This document shows positions 34,109 to 42,431 of a DNA stretch of 64,000 nucleotides, one piece after another (position 1 is the first letter of the stretch; the number at the start of each line of letters is the position of its first letter). The DNA comes from CAWAND01 sp963783335 (GTDB lineage: Bacteria; Chloroflexota; Anaerolineae; Anaerolineales; E44-bin32), in assembly GCA_963783335.1 (NCBI GenBank), contig CAWAND010000010.1, positions 1,240,001-1,304,000 of the forward strand, given 5' to 3'. The notes beneath the pieces were generated by a model. It was not told the DNA's origin. It made no database searches and saw nothing but the letters and a program-made list of their open reading frames with translations. A program made the position numbers and the translations under genes.

Positions 34109-35908
34109 ATGAGAACAAGCAAGTTCATGATGGTGTTCGGGGTGCTGGTTGTCGCCAGCATGGTCCTGACCGCCTGTGGCGGAACCGCCGCTGTCCAGAC
34201 CGTCGAGGTGACTCGAATGGTCCAGGGCACACCGATGACCGAAGTCATCACCGCGACACCGGGTCCCCAGGCAATGGGGCCCAAGGTAGTTCGCGATGCT
34301 GCGACCATGGGTGTAGGCGACGTCCCGACCCTCGACCCATCGACCTCAACTGATACTTCGTCAGTCCAGGTGGTTGAAGAGCTGACCGTTGGACTTACTC
34401 GCCAGAACGAAGCGACGGGTGAGATTTTGCCGGCCATGGCTACCTCGTGGGATACGAGCGCTGATGGCAAGACGATCACTTTCCACCTGCGCGACGATAT
34501 TCCTTGGGTGCGCTGGGACGGTTCGAAGGTCGTCCAGGTAATGGACTGCGACGGCAACCCGCGTATGGTGACCGCGCAGGACTTCATGTATGGCCTGCTT
34601 CGCACCATCAACCCTGCCACGGCCTCGTCCTACGCTTATGTGTTGGGCTTCGCTGTCGCGGGTGCAGATGCCTACAACAGTGGTGACGGTACGGCCGCCG
34701 ACGTTGGCGTGTCCGCTCCCGATGCCACCACCCTGGCTATTACGTTCAACCAGGCGGCAGCGTACAACGTCAACATCGCCGGTATGTGGATCGCCCGGGC
34801 AGAGCCGAGCTGGGTGATCGACGGTGATGACTGCACCGAGGCCCGTGGTGATCGCTGGATCGAGCCCGGCTTCATGCAGAGCTATGGCCCCTTCGCTCTG
34901 AAGGAATGGGTCCATGACTCGACGCTGACCATCGTCAAGAACCCCTTCTGGCCCGGTATGGACAATATCCCGCAGCCGAAGATCGACGAAGTTCAGTTCA
35001 GCATGCTGGACTCCCAGCCTGCCTTCGCCGCTTATGAAGCCGGCGATGTGGACTACTCCGCCGTTCCTCTGTCCGACATCGACCGGGTGAAGGCCGATCC
35101 TCAGCTCTCCAAAGAGCTGCACATCGCACCCTCACCCTGCACCTACTACTACGGGTTCAACACCCAGGCCCCGGTAGTGAGTGATCAGCGCGTCCGCCTG
35201 GCTCTGTCCGAGGCCGTTGATCGCCAGAGCTTGATCGACAACGTCACCAAGGGCGGCCAGCTGCCGGCGCACTGGTTCTCCGTCCCCGGTCTGGCAGGCG
35301 CGCCGAGCCCTGACAACTACCCCGATCTGGGCGTGTACTACAACCCCGACGATGCCAAGGCTCAGCTCCAGTCCTACCTGGATGACACCGGCCAGACGGC
35401 CGATCAGCTCGACCTGACCCTGATGTTCAACACTTCTTCTGGGCACCAGCAAATTGCTGAGGCGATCCAGCAGATGTGGAAGGACAACCTGGGCGTTGAC
35501 GTCAAGCTGACCAACCAGGAATGGAAGGTCTACCTCAACACGATCCGCGACCCCAAGGGGACCCCGCAGATCTGGCGGTTGGGCTGGTGCCAGGACTACC
35601 CGGATGCCAACAACTTCCTCAAGGAAGACGTGGGCTTCGGTGGTTCGGCCAATCCGACCGAAGGTGGCGGCTTGAACTGGAACGATCCTAAGTACGAGGA
35701 TCTGCTGAACCAGGCGGCCACGGAGACCGATGCTCAGAAGCGCACCGATCTGTATGCGCAGGCTGAGGAAATCCTGGTCAAGACCGACGCGGCGATGATC
35801 CCGATCTACTGGTACACCTCCGTCTCGGTAACCAAGCCGTACATCGAGCGAACTTTCTCGGTGATCCAGCGGCAGTCGTACGAGAAGTGGGATGTGATGC
35901 CCCACTAG
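34109..35908 (+). CDS. oppA: peptide-binding lipoprotein OppA/DppA
   Basis: Extracytoplasmic solute receptor of the importer, 599 residues. Signal peptide with lipobox VLTAC (Cys ~22), a Thr/Val-rich linker, then the SBP_bac_5 domain: VPTLDPSTSTDTSSVQVVEEL, YGPFALKEWVHDSTLTIVKNP, VSDQRVRLALSEAVDRQSLID and KLTNQEWKVYLN. ATG 34109 is chosen over a TTG at 34088 because GGAAGGAG lies between them and the signal peptide begins there. It follows oppF by 168 bases, a gap that may hold its own promoter. Codon use is strongly biased to C/G-ending codons, which suggests high expression. Confidence 0.92.
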   Translation: MRTSKFMMVFGVLVVASMVLTACGGTAAVQTVEVTRMVQGTPMTEVITATPGPQAMGPKVVRDAATMGVGDVPTLDPSTSTDTSSVQVVEELTVGLTRQNEATGEILPAMATSWDTSADGKTITFHLRDDIPWVRWDGSKVVQVMDCDGNPRMVTAQDFMYGLLRTINPATASSYAYVLGFAVAGADAYNSGDGTAADVGVSAPDATTLAITFNQAAAYNVNIAGMWIARAEPSWVIDGDDCTEARGDRWIEPGFMQSYGPFALKEWVHDSTLTIVKNPFWPGMDNIPQPKIDEVQFSMLDSQPAFAAYEAGDVDYSAVPLSDIDRVKADPQLSKELHIAPSPCTYYYGFNTQAPVVSDQRVRLALSEAVDRQSLIDNVTKGGQLPAHWFSVPGLAGAPSPDNYPDLGVYYNPDDAKAQLQSYLDDTGQTADQLDLTLMFNTSSGHQQIAEAIQQMWKDNLGVDVKLTNQEWKVYLNTIRDPKGTPQIWRLGWCQDYPDANNFLKEDVGFGGSANPTEGGGLNWNDPKYEDLLNQAATETDAQKRTDLYAQAEEILVKTDAAMIPIYWYTSVSVTKPYIERTFSVIQRQSYEKWDVMPH

Positions 35909-35930
35909 GCTTTCTCAAGCCTGAAGTGGT

Positions 35931-35960
35931 TGTTTGGAGGGGCGTACGCCCCTCCAAACA
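35931..35960. terminator. 30-base perfect palindrome between oppA and oppB
   Basis: The arms begin TGTTTGGAGGGGCGT and form a perfect dyad 22 bases after the oppA stop. As RNA it gives a very stable hairpin. It probably protects the oppA message from 3' degradation and partly stops transcription, so that OppA is made in excess over OppBC. Confidence 0.65.
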
Positions 35961-36054
35961 ACCCTTCTCATCTACCCGGCAGCGGTTTGCGCCCCTGATG
36001 CATTCAGAGACACAACCCGGTGTTTGGTAGGCCAAAACCTAGTGGAGTGTGGCC

Positions 36055-37113
36055 ATGGCACGGTTCATTATTCGACGTACGATGTGGATGTTCTTGGTCT
36101 TGCTGGTGGTGTCGGCGGTGACCTTTATCTTGGAGCACTCCGTCCCAGGTGGTCCCTTCGACCAGGAAAAGGCCCTTCCCCCCGAAATCATCGCCAACCT
36201 CAACGAACGCTATCACTTGGATGAACCTCTGCCACAGCAGTACATTCGCTTTTTGAACGATGTACTGGTGCCGCACCTGTCGACCATCCCTCCGGGTAAT
36301 TCACTCCAAGACAGCGCCGTATTCAACATCAAGATCAGCGACGGGCGCTGGCTCAAATGGATGAACTTCGGCCCATCGTATGCTTCCCGGAGCCGGACGG
36401 TCAACGACATCATCCGCGACCAACTTCCGATATCAGCTCAACTAGGAGTCTTCGCCCTCTTGGTGGCGATGGTGGTTGGGATGCCTTTGGGAATCCTCGC
36501 CGGGCTGCGACAGAATTCGGTCTGGGACTACCTGGGCATGGGGGTGGCCGTCTTCGGTGTATCGGTGCCAGTGATTGTGCTTGGCCCGACACTGGTGTGG
36601 ATCTTTGGCGTGTCGCTCAAGTGGCTTCCGACGAATGGTTGGGGGGCTCAACCGCCCTATCTGCTGGGTTTTCTGCCCAGAGAGCTGGACGCCAATTTCA
36701 TCAAGCACGCCGCTATGCCATCCGTGGCCTTGGGCTTGGGCAGCTCGGCGATTATCGCCCGTCTCACAAGGGCCAGCCTGCTGCAGGTCGTGCGTGAGGA
36801 CTATATCCGCACGGCGAGAGCCAAGGGCCTGGTGGAGCGGATTGTCATCTTGCGCCACGCGATGAAGAACTCACTCATCCCGGTGGTGACAATACTTGGG
36901 CCCCTGTTTGCCGCCCTGGTGACGGGGACGTTCGTCACCGAATTGATCTTTGGCATCCCCGGGATGGGGAAGTACTTTGTGACAAGCATAACAAACCGAG
37001 ACTATCCGGTGATCATGGGCACGATTCTGCTCTACGCCATGTTTCTTGTCGTGGCCAACTTGGCGGTGGACATTGTCTATGCCTGGCTTGACCCCAGGAT
37101 CCGGTACAGTTAG
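36055..37113 (+). CDS. oppB: oligopeptide ABC transporter permease OppB/DppB
   Basis: A 352-residue inner-membrane permease with an N-terminal helix (MWMFLVLLVVSAVTFILEH), a long extracytoplasmic loop (residues ~35-125) and five further helices. The EAA loop that docks the ATPase is DYIRTARAKGL (~residue 255), followed by HAMKNSLIPVVTILG and FGIPGMGKYFVTSI, typical of DppB. ATG 36055 has GGAG 8 bases upstream; a GTG at 36049 is an alternative. It follows the palindrome at 35931 and is 16 bases before oppC. Confidence 0.92.
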   Translation: MARFIIRRTMWMFLVLLVVSAVTFILEHSVPGGPFDQEKALPPEIIANLNERYHLDEPLPQQYIRFLNDVLVPHLSTIPPGNSLQDSAVFNIKISDGRWLKWMNFGPSYASRSRTVNDIIRDQLPISAQLGVFALLVAMVVGMPLGILAGLRQNSVWDYLGMGVAVFGVSVPVIVLGPTLVWIFGVSLKWLPTNGWGAQPPYLLGFLPRELDANFIKHAAMPSVALGLGSSAIIARLTRASLLQVVREDYIRTARAKGLVERIVILRHAMKNSLIPVVTILGPLFAALVTGTFVTELIFGIPGMGKYFVTSITNRDYPVIMGTILLYAMFLVVANLAVDIVYAWLDPRIRYS

Positions 37114-37129
37114 GCCCTAGGAGACACAA

Positions 37130-38158
37130 GTGGCGACACAAGCTGACGTTTTCGAAGCTGGGCGAGAGCCTGAATTCAACGAAGAGGCCAGAAAGGGCCA
37201 GAGCCTGTGGGTGGACTCCTACAGGCGGTTGATCCGCAACCGGGCTGCGGTCATCGGCGGTGCGCTGGTGATCATCCTGGTTTTGATGGCGATCTTCGCC
37301 CCGCTGATCGCACCCAAGTCCTTTTCTGAGCAGGTCTTGACCGACAATAATAAGGTTCCGGAGTGGATGTTTTCCATCTTCCCGTCCATGAAGGGCTATG
37401 CCAACGTCAGCTCCGACTATCTGATTGGGGCCGACTATGTCGGTCGTGATCTGCTAAGCCGGATCATCTACGGCGCCAGGGTATCCCTGGCTGTGGCGTT
37501 TGTCGGCCCGATCATCAGCATGCTGGTGGGTGTCACCTATGGGAGCATTTCTGGGTACTTCGGTGGGCGCCTGGACGATCTGATGATGCGCGTCGTGGAC
37601 GTGATGTATGCCTTCCCCAGCTTGTTGTTTATCATTCTGTTGATGGCGTTCTTCCGCTCGACCCTGGCTAAACCCGATCCTGGAAGTTTCAGCTACATGC
37701 TCAGCGATATCGACACCAAGATGGGGGGCATGTTCTTCATCTTTATCGGGATCGGTGTTACGGCCTGGCAGAACATGGCCCGCCTCACCCGTGGCCAGGT
37801 GCTCTCGGTGCGTGAAAAGGAGTATGTAGAGGCGGCACACGCCATTGGCGCACGCAACTACCGGGTTATGACCAAGCACATTCTGCCCAATATCATCGGT
37901 CCATTGGTCGTGGCTGAAACCTTGGCTATCCCTTCGTATATCCTGACCGAGGCGTTCCTATCGTTTATCGGCCTTGGAGTCAACCCGCCAACACCCTCGT
38001 GGGGAGCAATGATATCCGATGGCTCCCGCGTCGTCCGCAGCTATCCCAATCAAGCGCTCTTCCCAGCGATCGCATTGGCGATCACTATGTTCGCATTCAA
38101 CTTCCTGGGTGATGGTCTGCGCGATGCGCTTGATCCGCGCTTGCGTGGCACGCGTTAG
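37130..38158 (+). CDS. oppC: oligopeptide ABC transporter permease OppC/DppC
   Basis: The second permease, 342 residues, with six predicted helices. Family marks are NRAAVIGGALVIILVLMAIFAP at the N-terminus, GADYVGRDLLSRIIYGARVSL (~residue 100) and the EAA loop EYVEAAHAIGA (~residue 235) followed by HILPNIIGPLVV and LSFIGLGVNPPTPSWGAMI. The start is GTG 37130 with AGGAG 8 bases upstream. It closes the oppDFABC locus; a terminator follows. Confidence 0.92.
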   Translation: MATQADVFEAGREPEFNEEARKGQSLWVDSYRRLIRNRAAVIGGALVIILVLMAIFAPLIAPKSFSEQVLTDNNKVPEWMFSIFPSMKGYANVSSDYLIGADYVGRDLLSRIIYGARVSLAVAFVGPIISMLVGVTYGSISGYFGGRLDDLMMRVVDVMYAFPSLLFIILLMAFFRSTLAKPDPGSFSYMLSDIDTKMGGMFFIFIGIGVTAWQNMARLTRGQVLSVREKEYVEAAHAIGARNYRVMTKHILPNIIGPLVVAETLAIPSYILTEAFLSFIGLGVNPPTPSWGAMISDGSRVVRSYPNQALFPAIALAITMFAFNFLGDGLRDALDPRLRGTR

Positions 38159-38193
38159 CGTGCCAGGAAAGTCAGACCGGTTCGAGACTGAGC

Positions 38194-38227
38194 CGCCGGG
38201 TTGCCAAGGCGACCCGGCGCTTCTTTT
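38194..38227 (+). terminator. rho-independent terminator of the opp locus
   Basis: GCCGGGTTGCC pairs with GGCGACCCGGC (one G-U pair) to form a GC-rich stem, followed by GCTTCTTTT. It is 36 bases after the oppC stop and before the cytochrome gene. Confidence 0.8.
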
Positions 38228-38321
38228 CGGGACTGTGAGATAGATGGATGCATCCCCAAAGATGTCATTGCCCGGTAGCGGTGCCACCACGGGCCTCTAG
38301 CGACCATCGGTAGGAATCACA

Positions 38322-38897
38322 ATGCAGCGCAAACAGTGGGCGTTCGTGGCGGCTGCCATCGTCATTGGCTTGCTCGGGGTCGGAGCCTGGCAGGTCTATG
38401 CCAGCCGGGCTGTTGAACCGGTGAGCATGGCGCCTTCGAGCATGATGACCCCCTCGGCTGGTATCACGACTTACAGCAACTACGACCAGCCGGGGTTGGC
38501 GCAGGCAGATGTCGGCGCCAAGATCTACGGCGATTGGTGCATCACCTGCCATGGCGATCGAGGGCAAGGGTTGACGGATGCGTGGCGTGCGACCTGGGAC
38601 CCTGAGCATCAAGACTGCTGGCAATCGAAGTGTCACAGCCTGAACCATCCGCCCGGAGGCTTCCAGCTGCCCCGCCACGTTCCGGCCATCATCGGCCCAA
38701 CCACGTTGTCCGAGTTCAAGACGGCCGACGATCTCCACCAATTCATCAGTCACAAGATGCCGTTCCAAGACCCTGGCGTTCTTGACGCCGATGCCTATTG
38801 GGCGCTGACCGCTTACCTGCTGCGGCAAAATGGTCTGGTTCCAACTGGCGCTCAGGTCACCTCGGATAGCGCCGGATCGATCGCCATTCAACGCTGA
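38322..38897 (+). CDS. membrane-anchored c-type cytochrome with CX2CH and CX4CH motifs
   Basis: A 191-residue protein with an N-terminal membrane anchor (FVAAAIVIGLLGVGAWQV). The heme site CITCH (~residue 72) is followed 29 residues later by CWQSKCH, a CX4CH motif that could bind a second heme. Downstream there is the conserved pattern HPPGGFQLPRHVPAIIG, then YWALTAYLLRQNGLV, which resembles the C-terminal helix of class I cytochromes. It may carry electrons in a terminal respiratory path. A second, frameshifted copy lies downstream. No clear partner oxidase gene adjoins it. Confidence 0.8.
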   Translation: MQRKQWAFVAAAIVIGLLGVGAWQVYASRAVEPVSMAPSSMMTPSAGITTYSNYDQPGLAQADVGAKIYGDWCITCHGDRGQGLTDAWRATWDPEHQDCWQSKCHSLNHPPGGFQLPRHVPAIIGPTTLSEFKTADDLHQFISHKMPFQDPGVLDADAYWALTAYLLRQNGLVPTGAQVTSDSAGSIAIQR

Positions 38898-38980
38898 AAC
38901 AGGCCCCAATCTGTCGTATAAAGTAGATAAGTGACCACGGCCTCAAATTGCTGGCATGACGGCGGCAAAGGAAGGCGGCG

Positions 38981-39558
38981 ATGACCCGTCAACGTATCCT
39001 TGCAGCTACCGGTGTCATATTGCTTGCAGCAGGGGGTTGGGGGTTATGGAGTTTTCGCGCTTCCACCCAGATCGAGAACACATCCCAGACGATCGAACCA
39101 TCCATAAGTCCAGAAGACGATATCACCAAGTATGGCCATTTCAACGCACCGGGGCTGGATCAGATGCAAGATTGGCGAGAGCATCTACGCAAGACTGGTG
39201 CGAAGCATGTCATGCCGATACAGGTTTAGGTCTGACCGCCGGCTGGTTGGCTCAATGGGATCCAGAGCATCAGAACTGCTGGCAAGCCAAGTGCCACAGC
39301 ACCGATCATCCATCGGATGGTTTCGTGATTCCCCGATTTGTTCCACCGGTGGTGGGTCCGACAGCGCTGAGCCGTTTCGAAACCGCTTCGGACCTTCACA
39401 TCTATCTCAAGGACGAGATGCCGTACGCGGAGAAGGGTGTGTTGGACGACCTCATGTACTGGGCCTTGACCGCCAATCTGCTCGATCGCAATGACATCCC
39501 ATTGGATACGACGCTGGTTGGACCTGGCAACGCGGCTTTGATTCGCTTGGGGCGTTGA
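38981..39558 (+). pseudogene. second c-type cytochrome (paralogue), two frameshifts
   Basis: Same architecture as the cytochrome at 38322: a membrane anchor (VILLAAGGWGLWSF), heme motif CEACH, CX4CH motif CWQAKCH, and YWALTANLLDRNDIP. The frame changes twice, near 39166-39171 and 39189-39194. Each is repaired by deleting one base, giving GLDQM-KIGESIYADWCEACH, which aligns without gaps to the first copy. Both breaks lie at the same hexamer GCAAGA. All heme ligands are intact, so the gene is likely functional in the organism and the breaks may be read errors. Confidence 0.75.
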
Positions 39559-39663
39559 GCGCGCCGCCACGTAAGTTTGAAGGCCAGGAGCAGCGGATCG
39601 CCGCGTTCGAAGTGGTCCGTAGTGATAGCCCCACAGTTTGATTGCCCCGTCCCATCCGTGTGC

Positions 39664-39669
39664 TACAAT
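39664..39669 (+). promoter_or_regulatory. extended -10 box giving a leaderless mRNA
   Basis: TACAAT with TG one base before it (TGCTACAAT from 39661). The box ends 7 bases before the ATG at 39677, so transcription should begin at the start codon. The next upstream hexamer resembling -35 (TTGATT, 39638) has a long 20-base spacer. Confidence 0.55.
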
Positions 39670-39676
39670 CGGCCGC

Positions 39677-40711
39677 ATGACCCCGCCCCGGATCCTCCTG
39701 GTGGACGATCAACGCCAGGTAAGTAGAGTTCTCCGTTCGGCACTCGAGGTCTCCTCCAAGGACTACATCATCAACGACGTTTCATCTGCGGAGGAAGCCC
39801 TGCTGGAGATCTCGCGTGGACCGCTGGACTTGCTCGTAACCGACCTGCGGCTGCCCGGGATGACCGGCCTAGAACTGGTCGAACGAGTCCTGGAAATCAA
39901 CCCCAAAGCCAGGTCCATCCTCATCACGGGTGATCCAACCGAAGCTGTCCGCCGCCGAGCGGAGGCCTTGGGGGTTATCGCCTTTCTGCGCAAGCCGATC
40001 GGCACCAACATGTTCCTGGAAATTGTCGAACACGCACTGGCGGAATTGATCGGTGCCGAAAGTGTCCCGGGAGTCGGACCCGGGCTCCCGAAGGCGGCGT
40101 CTTCGAAGCTGATGGACCTCCGCCAGGAGCTGGGCGCCGAAGCCGTGATGTTGATCGATGCCGACGGCAAACTTGTCGCTCGCTCGGGCGAAATTCAAGA
40201 CCTCGACCTTGAAACCGGGCTCCCTTCGCTCATGGCAGCGCATGAAGCAGCTCTAAAGGTTAGCCGCTTTCTCCGGGCGGAAGCCCCTTCCAACTTCCAT
40301 CATTTTGATGGGGAGACCCACGATCTCTATCTCACGAATGTCGGCGAGCAGTATGTTCTTCTGATGGTGTTCCGGGGACGTCAGGAGGCAGGTCAAATGG
40401 GGGCCGTTGTGCATTTCGGCCGTCGTGCAGCTGAAGGCCTGTTGGATCTCTTGAACCAGGATCAGAAGGAAGATCGCCAGGTTGTTCAGGCAGAGGTTCT
40501 TGAACACGGAACGGAGGGTGAAGTGGCCAAAAAGGATATCAAGCCAGAAGATCTCGAACAAGCGGCCAAAGACGTAGACTCTTCCGGGGCCGAGTTTTTC
40601 TGGGAGCAGGCCGTTTCAGATTCGCCGGGCCGGCCGGAAGCTGAAGGCGACGCTCTGACCTACGAAGAAGCCCGCAAAATGGGTCTGGTGGATGATGAGG
40701 AATCCGCTTGA
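39677..40711 (+). CDS. response regulator with Roadblock/LC7-like domain
   Basis: A 344-residue protein. Residues ~5-125 are a receiver domain: acidic pocket ILLVDDQ, phospho-acceptor Asp in LLVTDLRLPGMTG (~residue 53), Thr in ILITGDP and Lys in FLRKPIG. Residues ~150-270 look like a Roadblock/LC7 fold (LGAEAVMLIDADGKLVARSG, YVLLMVFRG, VVHFGRRAAEGLLDLL), a type used by small-GTPase regulators of cell polarity. A charged C-terminal tail follows. No DNA-binding or enzyme domain is present, so output is probably by protein interaction. The upstream -10 box points to leaderless translation. No histidine kinase adjoins. Confidence 0.75.
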   Translation: MTPPRILLVDDQRQVSRVLRSALEVSSKDYIINDVSSAEEALLEISRGPLDLLVTDLRLPGMTGLELVERVLEINPKARSILITGDPTEAVRRRAEALGVIAFLRKPIGTNMFLEIVEHALAELIGAESVPGVGPGLPKAASSKLMDLRQELGAEAVMLIDADGKLVARSGEIQDLDLETGLPSLMAAHEAALKVSRFLRAEAPSNFHHFDGETHDLYLTNVGEQYVLLMVFRGRQEAGQMGAVVHFGRRAAEGLLDLLNQDQKEDRQVVQAEVLEHGTEGEVAKKDIKPEDLEQAAKDVDSSGAEFFWEQAVSDSPGRPEAEGDALTYEEARKMGLVDDEESA

Positions 40712-40814
40712 GCATTGAATCCAATTGCGTCCTTGATGTGGACGGCTGAGGAGATCGAAACCAACCTCGTGGCTTTCAGGTCGACGAGAAACGAATTCAT
40801 GCCAGTCGCTATGT

Positions 40815-40820
40815 TACAAT
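40815..40820 (+). promoter_or_regulatory. promoter -10 of tRNA-Gln
   Basis: TACAAT within TGTTACAAT, an extended -10 element 30 bases before the tRNA. The -35 region is weak. Confidence 0.5.
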
Positions 40821-40850
40821 TTCGCTTTCCCGCCTCAAAGGTGGGTCCGT

Positions 40851-40921
40851 TGGGGCGTGGTGCAACGGCAGCACAGCGGACTTTGAATCCGTTAATCCAG
40901 GTTCGAATCCTGGCGCCCCAG
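40851..40921 (+). tRNA. tRNA-Gln (anticodon TTG)
   Basis: Acceptor stem TGGGGCG/CGCCCCA (seven pairs), D stem GTGC/GCAC, anticodon stem GCGGA/TCCGT with loop CTTTGAA giving anticodon TTG (40883-40885), T stem CCAGG/CCTGG with loop TTCGAAT, and discriminator G at 40921. The 3' CCA is not encoded. With a D-loop of only seven bases it is compact but complete. It reads CAA and by wobble CAG. Confidence 0.95.
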
Positions 40922-41078
40922 TTGAAACCCCCTTGGATGTCTTGAACCTCGTGCTTGACGATCCTCCCTTACGTTATCCACTCGAAAGAAGGTTGGGCGC
41001 GCTGTTCCCGTTCTGGGCCGGTCGTGAACACGGCACAATGGCGTTTCTTGCCCCCCGGTTCAAGTTAGGAGTCAGGTG

Positions 41079-42431
41079 ATGTCGTGCGAATCGATCGTGC
41101 TGGCGGCCGGCCTTGGAACTCGCATGCGATCGCCGCTTCCCAAGGTCTTACACACCGTAGCCGGTCGGCCCATGCTCAAATGGGTCGCAGAGACGTGTCG
41201 GGAAGCAACAGGCCGCCCACCTACGATCGTGCTTGGTCCGGGCCAGGAAGCGATCCGGCCGTTGGTCGCTGACGCCACGTGGGTCGTTCAAGAGGAGCGG
41301 CTGGGAACCGGGCATGCCGCGCTGCAAGCTAAGGAGGCTTTGGGAGGGCATCAAGGCCCAGTCCTTATTGCCAACGGCGACATGCCGTTGGTCACGGCTG
41401 GGACCATGGCGGCTTTGATCGATGCCCAAGCAGCCAACCCCGGCCCAATCACGTTGCTCACCGTCAAGGCAGGCGAATCGCGGGGATTCGGGCGTATCTT
41501 GAGAGAATCGGATGCCCGGATCACTGGTGTGATCGAGGAAGCCCACGCGACTCCCGAACAGTTGGCTATCCATGAGTTTAACGCTGGCGTCTACTGCGTT
41601 CGCGCGGAATGGCTTTGGGAGCAGCTGGACAATCTGCCTGTCTCGCCCAAAGGCGAGTACTACCTCACGGATCTTGTGTCTGCTGCCGCTGAGCAAGAAC
41701 AGCAGGTCGCCTGGGTGGAAACGCGGGACCCCGGTGAGGTGATCGGCATCAACACGCAGTCCCATCTGGCCGAAGCCGAGGCTGTCGCCAAACAGCGGAT
41801 CGGCAACTATTGGATGGAGCAGGGCGTCACCCTTCAGGACCCGTCGTCGACCTACATTGAATTGGGGGTGAGCCTTAGCTCGGGCGCAACCATCTTGGCC
41901 AACACGCATCTCCAGGGGGAGACCCGCATAGGCGCAGGATCCGTGATCGGCCCCAACACCGTGATCAAGGACTCCCGCGTTGGCGAAAACTGCGTCGTCC
42001 TCGCCTCCCACTTAGAGGGTGCCACGTTGGGTGATCGTGTGCAGATCGGCCCGTTTGGGCACCTGCGAACAGGCGCTGAACTCGCAGATGAAGTCCACCT
42101 GGGCAACTTTGGAGAAGTGAAGAACAGCCGTCTCGGCCAGGGGGTCAAGATGGGACATTTCTCATATATTGGGGATGCCACCATCGGCGCGGAGACCAAC
42201 ATCGGCGCAGGGACCATCACCTGCAACTTCGACGGAGCGAAGAAGAACGAGACTCACATCGGTCGGGAAGCGTTCATCGGCAGCGATACGATGCTGGTTG
42301 CACCGCTTCGTATCGGAGACGGCGCCCGCACGGGCGCGGGATCGGTCGTGACCAAAGATGTCGACGATCACAGTCTCGCAGTAGGCATGCCGGCGCGCGT
42401 TATCCGACGCTTAGAGGAGGACCATGAATAG
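41079..42431 (+). CDS. glmU: bifunctional UDP-GlcNAc pyrophosphorylase / GlcN-1-P acetyltransferase
   Basis: Makes UDP-N-acetylglucosamine, the sugar donor for peptidoglycan. Of 450 residues, the N-terminal ~230 form the nucleotidyltransferase domain (LAAGLGTRMRSPLPKVLH, GTGHAALQA, NGDMPL) and the C-terminal ~200 a left-handed beta-helix acetyltransferase (hexapeptide repeats such as GAGSVIGPNTVI, and GDATIGAETNIGAGTITCNFDG with the catalytic His in GQGVKMGHFSYIG). ATG 41079 follows AGGAG by 7 bases. It overlaps the next gene by 8 bases. Confidence 0.93.
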   Translation: MSCESIVLAAGLGTRMRSPLPKVLHTVAGRPMLKWVAETCREATGRPPTIVLGPGQEAIRPLVADATWVVQEERLGTGHAALQAKEALGGHQGPVLIANGDMPLVTAGTMAALIDAQAANPGPITLLTVKAGESRGFGRILRESDARITGVIEEAHATPEQLAIHEFNAGVYCVRAEWLWEQLDNLPVSPKGEYYLTDLVSAAAEQEQQVAWVETRDPGEVIGINTQSHLAEAEAVAKQRIGNYWMEQGVTLQDPSSTYIELGVSLSSGATILANTHLQGETRIGAGSVIGPNTVIKDSRVGENCVVLASHLEGATLGDRVQIGPFGHLRTGAELADEVHLGNFGEVKNSRLGQGVKMGHFSYIGDATIGAETNIGAGTITCNFDGAKKNETHIGREAFIGSDTMLVAPLRIGDGARTGAGSVVTKDVDDHSLAVGMPARVIRRLEEDHE

